A DNA stretch of 64,000 bases from Pseudozyma flocculosa PF-1 (taxonomy: Eukaryota > Basidiomycota > Ustilaginomycetes > Ustilaginales > Ustilaginaceae): contig NW_006920888.1 in the NCBI RefSeq assembly GCF_000417875.1, forward strand, positions 142,738 through 206,737, in the 5' to 3' direction. A model generated the notes under the pieces. The model worked only from the letters and a program-made list of their open reading frames with translations. It was not told where the DNA came from and made no database searches. The position numbers were made by a program, and so were the translations under genes. This document shows positions 1 to 10,675 of the stretch, in pieces (positions within the stretch are counted from its first letter, which is position 1; each line of letters begins with the position of its first letter).

Positions 1-2
1 CC

Positions 3-2192
3 GCCAACCGTCGGGCCGAGGAGCATGAGCAGGCGCTCACTCACCTCCGTGACGAGCATGAACGCCGCCGCGAGGCGCTGGTAGAGGAGCGCGCAGCGGC
101 GCTGAGCAATGCCGAGATCGCCCGCCAGAGCTCGACGGTCGAGTCCGAGAGCGAGCGCGAGTCGCTCCTCCGCAAGCTGCAGGAAGACCACCAGTCGATG
201 ATCGCCAAGCTCAAGGAGGACCACGAGCTCACTCTGTCCAAGTCGCTCGAAGCCAAGCAGGTCGAACACCAGTCCATCGTAGCGGACCACGTCGCCAAAC
301 TGCAGGCCCTGCAGGAGGAGTCGGACGCCGCTCTCGAACGGCTCAAGCTCGACCACGAGCGGGCGCTGCAGAAGCTGACGGCGGAGCATGCCGCCACGCT
401 GACGTCTGCCAAGGAGACGTCGGACCGCAGCGTCGACAACCTCCGCATGGAGCTCGAGGCGCAGCACATGACGATGCTCACCGAGGCACTGCGCGAGGCC
501 GAGAACCGAGCCAAGGGCGAGCACGACAGCGCCCTGGCCGCGCTCCGCGCAGAGCACGAGGCCAAGACCGAGGTGCTGGCCAAGGCGCACGCCGCGGCGC
601 TCGACGAGGCCGAGCTGCGCTACACCAAGGCCGTCACGGGCCACGCCAGCGCGGTCGACGACCTGAGCCGCGAGCACGCCGGCTCGTCGACCGAGGCGGC
701 AGAGACAATTGCTAAGCTGCGCGCCGAGCACGAGGAGCTCCAGCGCAGCCTCGAAAAGCTGCGGCAGGAGGCCGTCGCCGCCGAGGAGCACCAGCGCGAC
801 GAGCTGGAGCGCGTCGTGCAGGAGCTCCAGTACATTCTTGCCGACCGGGATGCGACCAAGAAGGCCTACGGGGAGCTCGAGGCCAAGCACCGCGACTACG
901 TCGACAAGTCCGACTTTGACCCGCACGAGGTCGACCAGCTGCGCTCTGACCTGGCCGAGACGAGCGATGCGCTCATCACGCTCGAGGCTGCGCTCACCGA
1001 GGCGCAGGAGGAGCGCGATCAGCTGCTCATCGAGATTGAGACGGCGCGGCAAAGCGCGGCCGAGGGCAGCCTGGCCAACGGCCTCGTCAACGGCCTGGCC
1101 AGCGCCAACGGCAACGGCCACGCCGACGGCGCCAACGGGGACCGGTCCGTCACGGTCACCAACGGTGCCGGGCCCGTCGATCCGGCGCTGTCGCGCGAGC
1201 TCGAGGCGCACAAGTCGGCGCTGTCCAAGACCAAGGCGGAGATGGACAAGATCCGGGCCGACCTGCAGGGGATGGTCGAGGAGCGCGGGCGGCAGGAGCA
1301 GACGATCAAGGAGCTGCAGGCCAAGCTGGCCAGCTCCGAGACACGCTCGGTGCGTTCGCAGGGCAGCGGCAGCTTTGGCCACAACAGCAACGGCGAGGTG
1401 GAAAACGCCGCCAACGCGTCTGCGTCGGTGTCAGGCGCCATGGCCAACGGCTCGCGGCTGTCGATGGGCCGGCGGGCGTCCGACTACGACGGGCTGGGCT
1501 TCGAGCACCGGCCGTCGCGCAACAGCTCCGCGCCCAAGCCTCCACCGCCCAACCCGCCGCCCAAGATGCCGCCGCCGCCGACGCCGACGGGCTCGAGCGT
1601 TGCGTCGCCGGGCCTGGTGCGCTCGCCGGTGGGTGTGAGGACGTCGACGTCGTCGCAGATGACGCGGCCCGACTCGCCGAGCGGCATCACGCGGTCGTCT
1701 TCGATCGCTTCGGCGCACAGCGCCAGCCTTAACGGCGTCGGCAACGGCGGCGGCGGCGGCGCCGGGCCTGGTGCGCTGGCGGTGGATGCCAAGTACGCCA
1801 AGCTGGTGGCGGAGCAGGCCGACGAGATCAAGAACCTGGCCAAGCAGCTCAACCACTGCGAGGCGGACCTGCAGGCCAACATTGACCTCGTCGCGACGCT
1901 CGAGGCTGCGCTCAACGACAGCGAGCGCAACCTGCGCAAGTCGCGGGTGCAGCTGGCCGAGGTGACGCGGGAGCGGGACCGGTACTCTGCGCAGGCCGAC
2001 GAGATGCGGGCGCAGCTCAACACGGCGCAGCACGAGGTCGAGAGCGTGCGCAACAGCGTCATGCTCGAAAAGCAGGGCTACGAGAGCAAGCTGGAAGAGG
2101 AGCGGCAGGCAAAGGAGCGGGCGCGGCAGGCGCTCGAGGCGAGGCTCGAAGAGGTGTCGAAGCGCAAGAACAGCAAGCTCTTTTGCCTGTAG
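3..2192 (+). CDS. Long coiled-coil protein, C-terminal part (5' end outside window)
   Basis: The frame is open from the first bases of the window to a TAG at 2190-2192, so the start lies upstream; 729 residues are visible. The first ~330 residues are almost continuous heptad-like coiled coil rich in Glu, Lys, Leu, Arg and Ala. A Gly/Asn/Ser-rich and then Pro-rich linker follows (about 1480-1600, with PPPPNPPPKMPPPP). A second, well-conserved-looking coiled coil spans about 1780-2180 (AKYAKLVAEQADEIKNLAKQ onward). The protein ends in a basic tail, KRKNSKLFCL, which is not a CaaX box because Cys is second from the end. From memory this two-part tail resembles the stalk and tail of fungal kinesin-type motors, but no motor domain is in view, so the identity is inference. 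A cytoskeletal scaffold or a myosin-like tail are alternatives. No intron is seen. Confidence 0.75.
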   Translation, partial: ANRRAEEHEQALTHLRDEHERRREALVEERAAALSNAEIARQSSTVESESERESLLRKLQEDHQSMIAKLKEDHELTLSKSLEAKQVEHQSIVADHVAKLQALQEESDAALERLKLDHERALQKLTAEHAATLTSAKETSDRSVDNLRMELEAQHMTMLTEALREAENRAKGEHDSALAALRAEHEAKTEVLAKAHAAALDEAELRYTKAVTGHASAVDDLSREHAGSSTEAAETIAKLRAEHEELQRSLEKLRQEAVAAEEHQRDELERVVQELQYILADRDATKKAYGELEAKHRDYVDKSDFDPHEVDQLRSDLAETSDALITLEAALTEAQEERDQLLIEIETARQSAAEGSLANGLVNGLASANGNGHADGANGDRSVTVTNGAGPVDPALSRELEAHKSALSKTKAEMDKIRADLQGMVEERGRQEQTIKELQAKLASSETRSVRSQGSGSFGHNSNGEVENAANASASVSGAMANGSRLSMGRRASDYDGLGFEHRPSRNSSAPKPPPPNPPPKMPPPPTPTGSSVASPGLVRSPVGVRTSTSSQMTRPDSPSGITRSSSIASAHSASLNGVGNGGGGGAGPGALAVDAKYAKLVAEQADEIKNLAKQLNHCEADLQANIDLVATLEAALNDSERNLRKSRVQLAEVTRERDRYSAQADEMRAQLNTAQHEVESVRNSVMLEKQGYESKLEEERQAKERARQALEARLEEVSKRKNSKLFCL

Positions 2193-3046
2193 GCCCCGAG
2201 CGAGGAGCTCGGCGCGCCCCCGTCGTTCTGCCCGGCCGGTCGCCGTTGGCAGCTGTCACAAGTCACCGTATGTTTGTCTTTCCTTTATCCCCCTCTGCTT
2301 CTTCGTCGGGCACGCCCGGTCCGGTCCGGTTCGTCCTGGCCGTGCCGTGCCGTGCCGCAGCCGTTTCCTCGTGCTTGCCTTTTCCCACACCTGTTTGTAT
2401 TGATTCTGCTTTTGTTCGACGTGGCCAGCTGGGTCGTAGAGGGGCCTGGCTGCCTGGCTGCGTCTTTCTTCGTTGATTGCCTTTCTCCCGGCCTCTGCCG
2501 TCGTTGATCTTTGACCTTGCCATGATCTTGGCCCCTCGGCGATACCTCACCGGTCTCAGCACTAGTATACGAGAGTGCTTTGAACCAAGCGGCCACCAAC
2601 TGTCGTGCCATCCCGGGGCCACGGTAGGGCTGTTAGGGCTGTCCAGGAGCCAAGCTGTCGGATCTCCCGCGCGTGCGTGAGCGCCCCGTCTCGGCCCTGT
2701 CCCGATGGCTTGCCAATCCGGGACCGACCCCGATGTGCTGCCTGTGTTATCGTGCTGCGACCAGAGGCATGGGGCTGTGCTGCCCGTCGTCGGTCTCGGG
2801 TAGGCAGGGTTGGGTGCGACGTACGCATCCATGGCCGATGACCCTGGAGCATGAAGCTGCTGGCTAGGCTGGGCTGGGCTGGGATCGGGAGGCTGCGCTG
2901 TTGCCAAAGCCAGAAGCATGGCGTTGCAGGGCCCGAAGCCGCTGTTAGCACGTTGGCGGGGTCGGGCGGGGGCCGAGGCCGGGCGAGGCCGGAGCTGTAA
3001 GGCAGGCCAGGCAGGCCAGCCAGCCAGCCAGGCCAGGCTGGGTCAG

Positions 3047-3081
<35 letters not shown>

Positions 3082-3082
3082 T
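3047..3082. repeat. (GCGT)n microsatellite
   Basis: About nine perfect tandem GCGT units end only 15 bases before the first ambiguous base. The repeat probably caused the assembly break that follows. Confidence 0.95.
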
Positions 3083-3096
3083 GTCGCGTGGAGCGG

Positions 3097-3219
3097 NAGC
3101 AGNNGCGAGNGTGGNNNNNNNNNNNNNNNNNNNNNNNNNNNNNNNNNNNNNNNNNNNNNNNNNNNNNNNNNNNNNNNNNNNNNNNNNNNNNNNNNNNNNN
3201 NNNNNNNNNNNNNNNNNNN
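3097..3219. other. Assembly gap with flanking ambiguous bases
   Basis: Single N calls at 3097, 3103, 3104 and 3110 precede a solid run of N from 3115 to 3219. This is missing sequence, not biology. Confidence 0.98.
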
Positions 3220-3230
3220 CTCGTCGGGAT

Positions 3231-3273
3231 CGTAATAACTTCGTATAGTCATACATTATACGAAGTTATACGA
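3231..3273. other. Residual 454 Titanium mate-pair linker (loxP-derived), artefact
   Basis: The arms ATAACTTCGTATA (3235-3247) and TATACGAAGTTAT (3257-3269) are the 13-bp inverted repeats of loxP. The flanks CGTA on the left and ACGA on the right match the ends of the 42-nt 454 Titanium paired-end linker as I know it. The spacer is 9 nt (GTCATACAT) instead of 8, one T extra, as expected from a sequencing or consensus indel. It lies 11 bases after the N run. A natural loxP (phage P1) in a fungal intergenic region is far less likely. Confidence 0.9.
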
Positions 3274-4507
3274 TGCCCTTTGGGCCCTCGCTCCGGGCGC
3301 GCCGGATGCTGCCTGGCCTGGCCTGGCAGGCCGGCCTGGCCAGCCGGCGCGCGTTGGACCCTGCCTGGGTTGCCCCACTCGCGAGCGATTACGCCGGCCG
3401 GCCTGCCTGCCTGCCTGCTCCCCGTGCTGCCCCCCGGTGCTGCTGCTGGTGCTGCTGCTCCCCCTCCCCCTGTCGGCGGATCCCTGCCGCCGTTGGCCCT
3501 CGTCTCGACCTGGTCTAGTCCTCTCCCGTGCTCTAGCTCTGCTCCCATCCATCCGCTCGACCATCACCAACCAAGCCAGCCAGCCAGCCAACCAATCCAA
3601 TCCAGCCCACCTCAATCCAGCCCGCATCGCCGTCCACGCTCACACGCACTCTCTTCACGTTATCACCAGCATCCCTCCGCTCTCCTCGATATCTATACGA
3701 CGCGCCACCAAGCCCGGCCCACTCTCTGGCCACTCGATACCCCCAATCCCGCCCTCGCCTTCGCCCTCGCCCTCGCCTTCGCCCTCGCCCTCGCCGTTCC
3801 TGGTCCCATCTCTCGCATCCTACACGCTCGTCCTTTTCAGCTGGCGCGCTTTCGCCTGTAGCCTAATCCAACATCCTAGCCCGGCAGCCCTCCCAATCTC
3901 CCTCGCCCACGCACTCGACTCGCCTCTCCAAGCAGCCACGACCACGTTCCACTGTCGTACACCGACGCAAGCTCGTTCCTTGATCTCATTCAGACCATCC
4001 TACAACCTACTCCGTGTCCCGCTCGACTCGAGATATCCGCCTCAGCATCCATTTCACCGCACCGTATCTTATCTCGCAAGCATACCTACGCCTTGCCACC
4101 AGCACACTCTTCAAAGGATACACTCAGCAACTCGTTCCACTTTTCCAACTTTCCCGGGCCTCGTCACTGCCACCTCGCCGCTCTTTGAACGACTCTGAGC
4201 GGTCAAGGTCAGCTACCGCCACGTCTCATTGCTCAGCGCCCCTGGCGCCTTGTCGGCTTCGGCTTCTGAGAGCATCAGATTCCGTCCTCTACCCACGGCC
4301 CAGATCGACCCTTGAGCTATCTGGCACTACTCCGTCCTTCTCAACCTTACTGCTCTCGCCTTTTATCTCGCCACCCATCTCCGCCTCCGTCTTCGAACAG
4401 TCCTCTCCGACACTCCCCGCTTACATCTTCTCGCTCGGCATCCTCGTCGCCAGACGGGACCATCGCACATTCGTCGAGCACGCCGGCATCCCTGTCCGCC
4501 GCGCTCC

Positions 4508-7500
4508 ATGAGCCGCAAAGCCAACGCAGCCAACGCCAACGATGCCGCCACCTCGAATCACAAGCAACGGGCGCAGCCAGGTCTCCATCCATCCGCGCCC
4601 CTCGCGCCGGCCACAGCAGCACGGCCGACGCCGGTAGACCAGCAGGTGCCTACACAAACTCGCTTGTATCCCGCTCACAGCCACCACCACGGATACGAAG
4701 CGCACAGCTGCGGGCAGCAGCGCGTCATCAAGCCGACGGTCGCCAGAAACAGCAGCCGCCTCGACGCCGTCGCCAACACCCTCGGTGCGCTCACAGCTCA
4801 CGCCAATCGCGGATGGAACTCGCTCCGAGCAGCCTCGACGGGTGTGCCTGCGGCGTTTTCTTCGCCGGACCTTGCGGCCGATGCATCCAGACGCGACGGC
4901 GCCATCTCTCCCGTCTATGATGCCTTCCAGAACGCGGGCGATCCAGTGTCCGAGGTCGAGGCCAACAACGCTCGAGAGGGCGGGGCAGAGCCGGCGGACA
5001 CGGTCGACTGGAGCCGCTGGGAGCGGATGCGGATCGGCACGCGCCTGGTGCCCGTGCTGATCAGCGCATACGACTCCGGCACTCTCCAGATCCTTCAGGC
5101 CGATGGCGACAACATGAAGGAACTCCTCACTGTCCCCTCTGCCGCCTTTCAAGACCACTCTTACCTCTACGCGCGCCCTCCTCAACGCGTGCTGACCGCC
5201 TGCTGCCGTTCTTCGGCACACGCCGAGCTGCTCCTCGTGGTCGACGCGCCGCTCGAGGTCATTGCCTACTCGCTCGAGACGCACGCCGTGCTGCACCGCA
5301 CCAAGCTGATCGGGCCCGACGGCACCTTCCAGGCGGCTGAGGTCGACCGATGCGACATGCAGTGCAACGAGCGCTTCACCTGCATCGCTCTCTCCAGCCC
5401 GGGATCCATCCACGTGCTGCGCACCGCCGACCTGCAGTATGCCGCCGACGTCGTGGGAGACGTGGCGCTGTCGGCGCACGGTGGCCCACCGCCAATGAGC
5501 CTCTCGGGCCGCATTCTAAGCTACGCAACCACCAAGGCGGGCGCCCTTTCCGAGGTCGCAGCTGATGCGCGGCGGCCAGCGAAGGCCTCGGCCTCGGTCG
5601 CTCCCATCGCCGGAAGGGGCGGAGCTGGCGGAGGCACAGCCGGAAGCGCTTCTGACCGCGATGCAGGCCGTTCGCGATCGAGCACCCAGGGCCAGGTCGT
5701 GCTTGGCCCGGGTGACATGAGGGAGCAGATGCTCGAGACGTCGGCGCAGATGGGTGACGTCGCCCGTCGCGTCGGCGGCAACGTCATGAGCGGGATGCGG
5801 ACGCTGGGGGAGTGGGGCAGCACCTACCTTGCCAACGCCTCTCTCAGCCCGCCTGCGACCACCCACGGTCCGACGCCCAGCCAGAGCCCGGGCCACGGTC
5901 CCGTCGGCATCCTTTCCCGGTCTGCGCCGATTCCGAGCCACCTTTCGCAGAGATCGATGTCTTCGGTCTCGAGCTCGCCGAGGCTCGGGCCGGTCTACGA
6001 TGGACCTGCCGCCAAGCGCTCCTCGATGAACCCAGAGAAGGAGCGCGATTCGCCGCAGACCACCTCGGCCGTCGTCCGGATCGTCGACCTCGGGTCGTCG
6101 CTGCGCACCGTCGCGACGTTTGTGCCGTCAAAGTATCCAGTCGCCCACATCGCCTTCGGCCCAAACGCCCAGCTTTGCTTCACAGCCGACTCGCTCGGTC
6201 ACGCCTTCCACATCTTTGAGCTGCAGGTGGTTGGCACGTTTGGCGTTGTTCGCGATGGAAGAGAGGCGCCGTCGCCCCTCCTGCACAGGTACAAGGTCAG
6301 TAAGACATCCACTCGCCGCGGCGCACCACAGGTGGACGAGCAATTCGCTGACGATGTTTTCCCTCGTCCTGCCACCCTTCTTTTCTTGGCGAGCAGCTTC
6401 TGCGAGGCGTCACGAGCGCCGAAGTCGTCTCAGCCCAGTGGAGCCCCGATGCACAGTGGATCGCTGTGGGCACGCGAACCGGCACGGTGCACACCTACGC
6501 CATCAACCCGTACGGTGGAGCCGCGTCGATCCGGAGCCACGTCGTCGGCAAGGTCCATAATGCGGCGTCGATGGCCCCGCTCAGCGTTACCGTCAGCAGC
6601 ATCGCACGCACTGCGAGACCCGCCTCGCATGCTCAGGACGCTTCGAAGCACGACAGCTCTCTTCAGCACCACCAGTCGCGGTCGCACACCGCCTCGTCGG
6701 GATCCCCTGATGCGCTTGGCGACGAAGGGGCGGCAGCGCAGCTCTCGTCGGCAGTACCGGCCTTTCTGATGCAGCGCACCACTCAGCGCGCTGACGGTAC
6801 CTTGTTTGCCGCGCGGAGCAGCTCGACAGCCTCGTGCACGATGAACATCCTCGCCTTTGATCCGAGGACAGCCACCATCAGCCTGCACAAGCTCGAGGTC
6901 GCCTCGAGCACGGGCGGCAGCGGGTCTGGCGACGACGCGCACCTCTCTGAGCCATCCAGAGCGATGGGGGGCAGGCAGGTCGGCAGCGCCGCTTCGCCCA
7001 CACGGCTCAACATCATCGCCGCTGGCACGAACGCCGGCAGCGGCAGCGCCACATCGGGCCTGACTCAGATGATGCGCAAGGCGGGCGGCGGCTTGATCCC
7101 GAGCGGCGTCTTGGCAGGCAGTGCAGGCCCACGCCTCTCGGGCGACTGCCAGCGGGTTGCGGCATGGACCGACTTGGCGCCCACGGCGGCATCCAACAGG
7201 CTCGATCTGCCAGTCGTGCTCAGCAGCCACCCGCAGCGCGATCCCAAGCGACGCCGTTCCGGGCCCACCGCGGCGTCGCTCCGAGGCGCGATTGCCAAGG
7301 CAGAGATTGAGACCTACAGCCAGTCAGTGCGCGTGTTGCCCACCACGCTTTATCTATCTCGACAGTGCTTCTTCCAGGTCTTCGACCACGCCAAGGGCGA
7401 CCAAGACGTCTTGCTCCTGGCGCTCCACCGCATGGCCGTGATACCGCTGAAGGTGCGGGACATGGCGACCCTCGTGGGCGCCTCGGGCGCCGACACGATG

Positions 7501-8805
7501 TACACTGCACGACTTGCGGGAGCCTACGACGAGCTCGACCTCGACAACCTCAACCTCAACGCTCGCTCGCCCTCGGCACTCATCCCGAGCTTCCCACAGG
7601 GACATCCCGGCAAGACGCAGGGCTGGAGTGGCAGGAGCATCCCGATCCGGACCGTTGCCGGCGGCATCGGCGGAGGCATCTACCGCGCCAGTCGGGAGCT
7701 GAGCCGCGGCGTCGAAATGGCGCGAAGGCGGACCAGTGGCGCCGCGGCCACGGCCGCGGCGACGGCAGCCGGCTTGCACGCGTTCAGAGCGCGTCCGGAG
7801 CAGTCGACGGCGCTCTCGTTTGACGACGAGGAAGGCGACCTCGACATGTTTGCCGAGCTGCATGGACGCAACGGGCCGTGTTCGGCCAACTCGGCCGCCT
7901 CGCACCTGGTACCCGGCTCCAGATCCGGTCCCGGGTCGCTGCCGAGCTCAGCAGAGACGCCGCCGACCGACTCCAGCATCGGCTCGCGCGCCGGCCCCAA
8001 CAAAGCTCGCGACGACCAGGAGCCTTTCGCAGAAGTCTGTCCGGTCGATGGAGCAGACGAGGACGAGGTGATGGGCTGGGATTCGATCCAGGATCCCGAC
8101 GTGGTCGGATCCAGGTGGGCGGACGACAACCTGGCCCGGTACGCCAAGTTTGAGGCGGTGCCAAAGGAGGGCGGAGCAAGTGGCGCGGACGACTTCATGG
8201 TGGGAACGTTCGACGATGATGACGAGCTGGGAGGCGGCAGCGGAGCTGGCGGCGGTGGCGGTGGGGATGGTGGGCTGCACGGCCGACGCTCGACGGCTCT
8301 GACGGCGCGCGCGCAGAGCCCCCTCTCGGATGCCACTGCTTCGCCTCGAGCCCTCGTCTACAGCCTCCGGGGCGGCGCAGGAGCCGCCTCGTCTGGACGC
8401 TCGAGCCTGCGCGCGACGGCCGTCATGGAACCGGTCTCGGCGCTCAAGCGAGGCGAGAGCCCGGCGCCGTCGATCAAGTCGGACGCGCCGAGCAGCGAGA
8501 CCGAGAGCAGCGGCGGCCGTGTCGGCAGCGGCCGAGCTTCCAGCGGCGCCTCGGGACCCCTCTGCGAGGGCGGCAAAGAGACACACACCTCTGCGCCGCC
8601 GTCATCGTCGCCGCTGTCGTCGTCGTCGTCGTCGTTGCTACCGATGCCGATGGCGATGCCGACGTCGTCGCAGCCTTCCATTCCCGGCAGCATGCCCGAG
8701 CCCGCGTTCGCTTCGGCCGCTCCGCGCCTTGCCACCACCGCCGCCGTCCCCTCTTCGACGGCGGCGACCAAGGCGGCAAAGAAGAAGAAGGGCGGGAAGC
8801 GGTAA
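4508..8805 (+). CDS. BCAS3-family WD40 protein
   Basis: Two exons, 4508-6295 and 6397-8805, are separated by a 101-nt intron (donor GTCAGT after a Lys codon, acceptor GAGCAG, phase 0); 1398 aa. Residues 1-165 are a disordered Asn/Ala/Ser-rich N-terminus. A BCAS3-type WD40 region runs from about WSRWERMRIG (168-177) to about residue 650. Its hallmark lies just past the splice junction: WIAVGTRTGTVHTYAINPYGG (617-637), matching the [21 protein letters not shown]-like segment of animal BCAS3. A later segment (AIAKAEIETY, about 905) fits the second BCAS3 homology block. The C-terminal third is Ser/Gly-rich and acidic and ends in a Lys-rich tail. Human BCAS3 works with C16orf70/PHAF1 at autophagic membranes and binds phosphoinositides; a similar role here is inference. 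It converges on the dehydrogenase gene. The ATG at 4508 is the first good in-frame start. Confidence 0.85.
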
Positions 8806-9229
8806 GGGGGGCGGGAGCGACTGCGGCCACATCGGGCCGCCTTCCTAACCCGGCACGACGGGGCACCCTGACTCTTTCTCGGCCTCCCCAATTTCTCTCC
8901 TCCTCTGACCCTCGCCCGTCTGCTCCTTGTCGTTCGCTCCCTTCTACGACCCACCGTCATGCCATGTCAAGCGACGTCCGCCGCTGGACGAGGAGGGCAA
9001 GGAGGGGGATGATGATGATGATGATGATGGACTGGTTATTATCGCGGCACGCGGCGAGGAGCTTGAGAGGCTCTAGATACATGGTTGGACTAGGTAGGTC
9101 GGGATGCGATGCGATGTGGAGGCAGCAGGCACGCCAGGCCACCGAGACTCGGACGAGGCGGGCAAACGGCGGGCCAGAGAGAGACGTCGCAAGGCCCAGG
9201 CCCGCCGTCCACACGCCGGCGCGAGGGGC
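8806..9229. other. Convergent 3' intergenic region
   Basis: It is shared 3' flank of the BCAS3-like and dehydrogenase genes and includes a (GAT)n run at about 9009-9029. No gene is seen. Confidence 0.7.
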
Positions 9230-10462
9230 CTACTTCTTGGTGGCCTGCTGCTGGTGGGCGAGCCTCCGCTTCTCGTAGAGGGCCTTGTCCTCGCCCTCCC
9301 AGTTGGCGCCGTAGCCGTTGCTGAGGGCGCGCGACATGGACTTTTGCGTGACGGTGTTGTCGGTGTCGCCGACGATGGCGAGGAAGCGGCGGTACCAGTC
9401 GGGGAGGGCGCGGAGCCAGGGGAGGAGGTTGGCAAAGTGCGGGGTCATGATGTGCTGGCTGAGGCCCGAGTCGAGGGCGCCGACAATCTGGCGGGCCACC
9501 TGGACCGGTTCGAGGACGGGGGTGAAAAAGGGGTCGGTGTGGTCCTCCATTCCGTCTCCGAGGGCGGTGCGGACCTTGGTGGGGGCGACGAGGGTGGTGC
9601 GGACGCGCGGGGCAGAGTAGCGGGTCCGGAGCTCGATCGAGAGGACCTCGTGGAAGGCGAGGGCGGCCGCCTTGCTCGTCGCGTACTCGCTCATCGAGGG
9701 GAGCGAGGCGTAGGCGCCCGACGACGACACCGTGACGACGTGGCCGTGGTTGGCGGCGATGAGGTCCGGCAGGAACTGCTGGCAGGTGACCCAGTTGGAG
9801 AGCGTGTTGACGCGCCACACGCGCGCCGCGCTGGCCAGGTCGACGTCGAGGATCGTGTTGCCGCTGGCGATGCCGGCGCAGTTGATCAGGGCGCCCACCT
9901 TTTTGCCCGTCCGTTGGCGGATCTGGCGGGCCGCCTCGGCCACCTGGTCCGGGTTGGAGACGTCCGTCTTAAAGTAAAGGATCTCTGGCTTTCCCTTCGG
10001 CGCGGCGAGGTAGGTGGGCGCGCCCATGTCGAGCACGGCGACGGTGGCGCCCTTGCGGTGCGAGAGGAGCTGGACAATCTCCTTGCCGATGCCCGCAGAG
10101 CCGCCGGTGATGACGATGACATCGCGGTCGTAGCGGATGGGGTCGCGGCGGTACTGGCCGTGGTTGCGGACGTAGCGGTTGAGGGTGCGGTTGACGGTCT
10201 TGACCAGGGTAAAGACCCAGGCGTAGCCGACCCACCGGTACTCGGTGAAGAGGAGGGAGCGGAGGCGCGGCAGCAGCTGGTCCGAGGCAGGCACCAGGGT
10301 GAGCGGGAGGTTGCGCGAGTGCTGGTCGTAGAGGTAGGTGAGGGCGGGGAGGAGGAGGAGGAAGGGGGCGGAAAAGGGGATCTTGTCGAGGAAGCGGTTG
10401 ACGACGTCGATGGTGAAGGGCTCGCGGAACGTGGGAAGCGACTTTGCTGAGGACGACGACAT
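9230..10462 (-). CDS. Membrane-anchored short-chain dehydrogenase/reductase (RDH10/DHRS-like)
   Basis: Intronless, 410 aa, ATG at 10462. The classical SDR elements are in order: glycine-rich cofactor loop TGGSAGIG (119-126), NCAG (194-197), catalytic Ser in VSSSG (245-249) and catalytic Tyr/Lys in YATSK (Tyr260, Lys264). An acidic residue in VAVLDMG after beta-2 suggests NAD(H) preference. Residues 31-46 (SAPFLLLLPALTYLYD) form a hydrophobic segment that probably anchors the enzyme in the ER or lipid-droplet membrane, and a second hydrophobic stretch lies at 76-90. Size and layout are those of the retinol-dehydrogenase-like SDR16C group, whose fungal members act on lipid or steroid alcohols; the true substrate is unknown. 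It is divergent from the histidine-phosphatase gene. Confidence 0.88.
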   Translation of the reverse strand: MSSSSAKSLPTFREPFTIDVVNRFLDKIPFSAPFLLLLPALTYLYDQHSRNLPLTLVPASDQLLPRLRSLLFTEYRWVGYAWVFTLVKTVNRTLNRYVRNHGQYRRDPIRYDRDVIVITGGSAGIGKEIVQLLSHRKGATVAVLDMGAPTYLAAPKGKPEILYFKTDVSNPDQVAEAARQIRQRTGKKVGALINCAGIASGNTILDVDLASAARVWRVNTLSNWVTCQQFLPDLIAANHGHVVTVSSSGAYASLPSMSEYATSKAAALAFHEVLSIELRTRYSAPRVRTTLVAPTKVRTALGDGMEDHTDPFFTPVLEPVQVARQIVGALDSGLSQHIMTPHFANLLPWLRALPDWYRRFLAIVGDTDNTVTQKSMSRALSNGYGANWEGEDKALYEKRRLAHQQQATKK

Positions 10463-10669
10463 CCTGGACGACGGCCGGCTTGGGCGCAGGGAGGGAGGTC
10501 GTGGATGGACGGGGCGTTGGATCGAGGAGGTTGGGAGAAGGCGGCGTCGGCGATGGAGGGAGGTGGTGGTGGTGGTGGTGGTGTGAAAGAAAGAGTGGCG
10601 AGTTGCGAGGAGCGAGGGATGGATGAGGGCCGACGGCGCCCCGCGCCAATCGAGGCCGGGGACAGGCTT

Positions 10670-10675
10670 CTTATA
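10670..10675 (-). promoter_or_regulatory. Candidate TATA box of the dehydrogenase gene
   Basis: On the minus strand TATAAG lies about 210 bp upstream of the ATG at 10462, with an inverted CCAAT (10646-10650) close by. Assigned by sequence match and position only. Confidence 0.35.

Larger units (their letters stand above)
2193..4507. other. Intergenic region with assembly gap and linker remnant
   Basis: It holds the 3' flank of the coiled-coil gene and the promoter and leader of the BCAS3-like gene. No convincing coding stretch was found; the long ORFs here lack codon bias and family resemblance. It contains a GCGT microsatellite, ambiguous bases, an N run, a sequencing-linker copy and a long C/T-rich leader (about 3540-4500) that includes CTCGCC repeats near 3753-3797. 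Confidence 0.6.

Noticed and set aside
709..1638. Long overlapping ORFs in other frames of the coiled-coil gene and similar shadow ORFs throughout
   Set aside because: Arg/Ser/Pro-rich translations typical of off-frame reading in high-GC coding DNA.
3235..3269. A natural loxP recombination site or P1-like prophage remnant
   Set aside because: The bases flanking the arms match a sequencing linker, it lies next to a gap, and no phage sequence is nearby.
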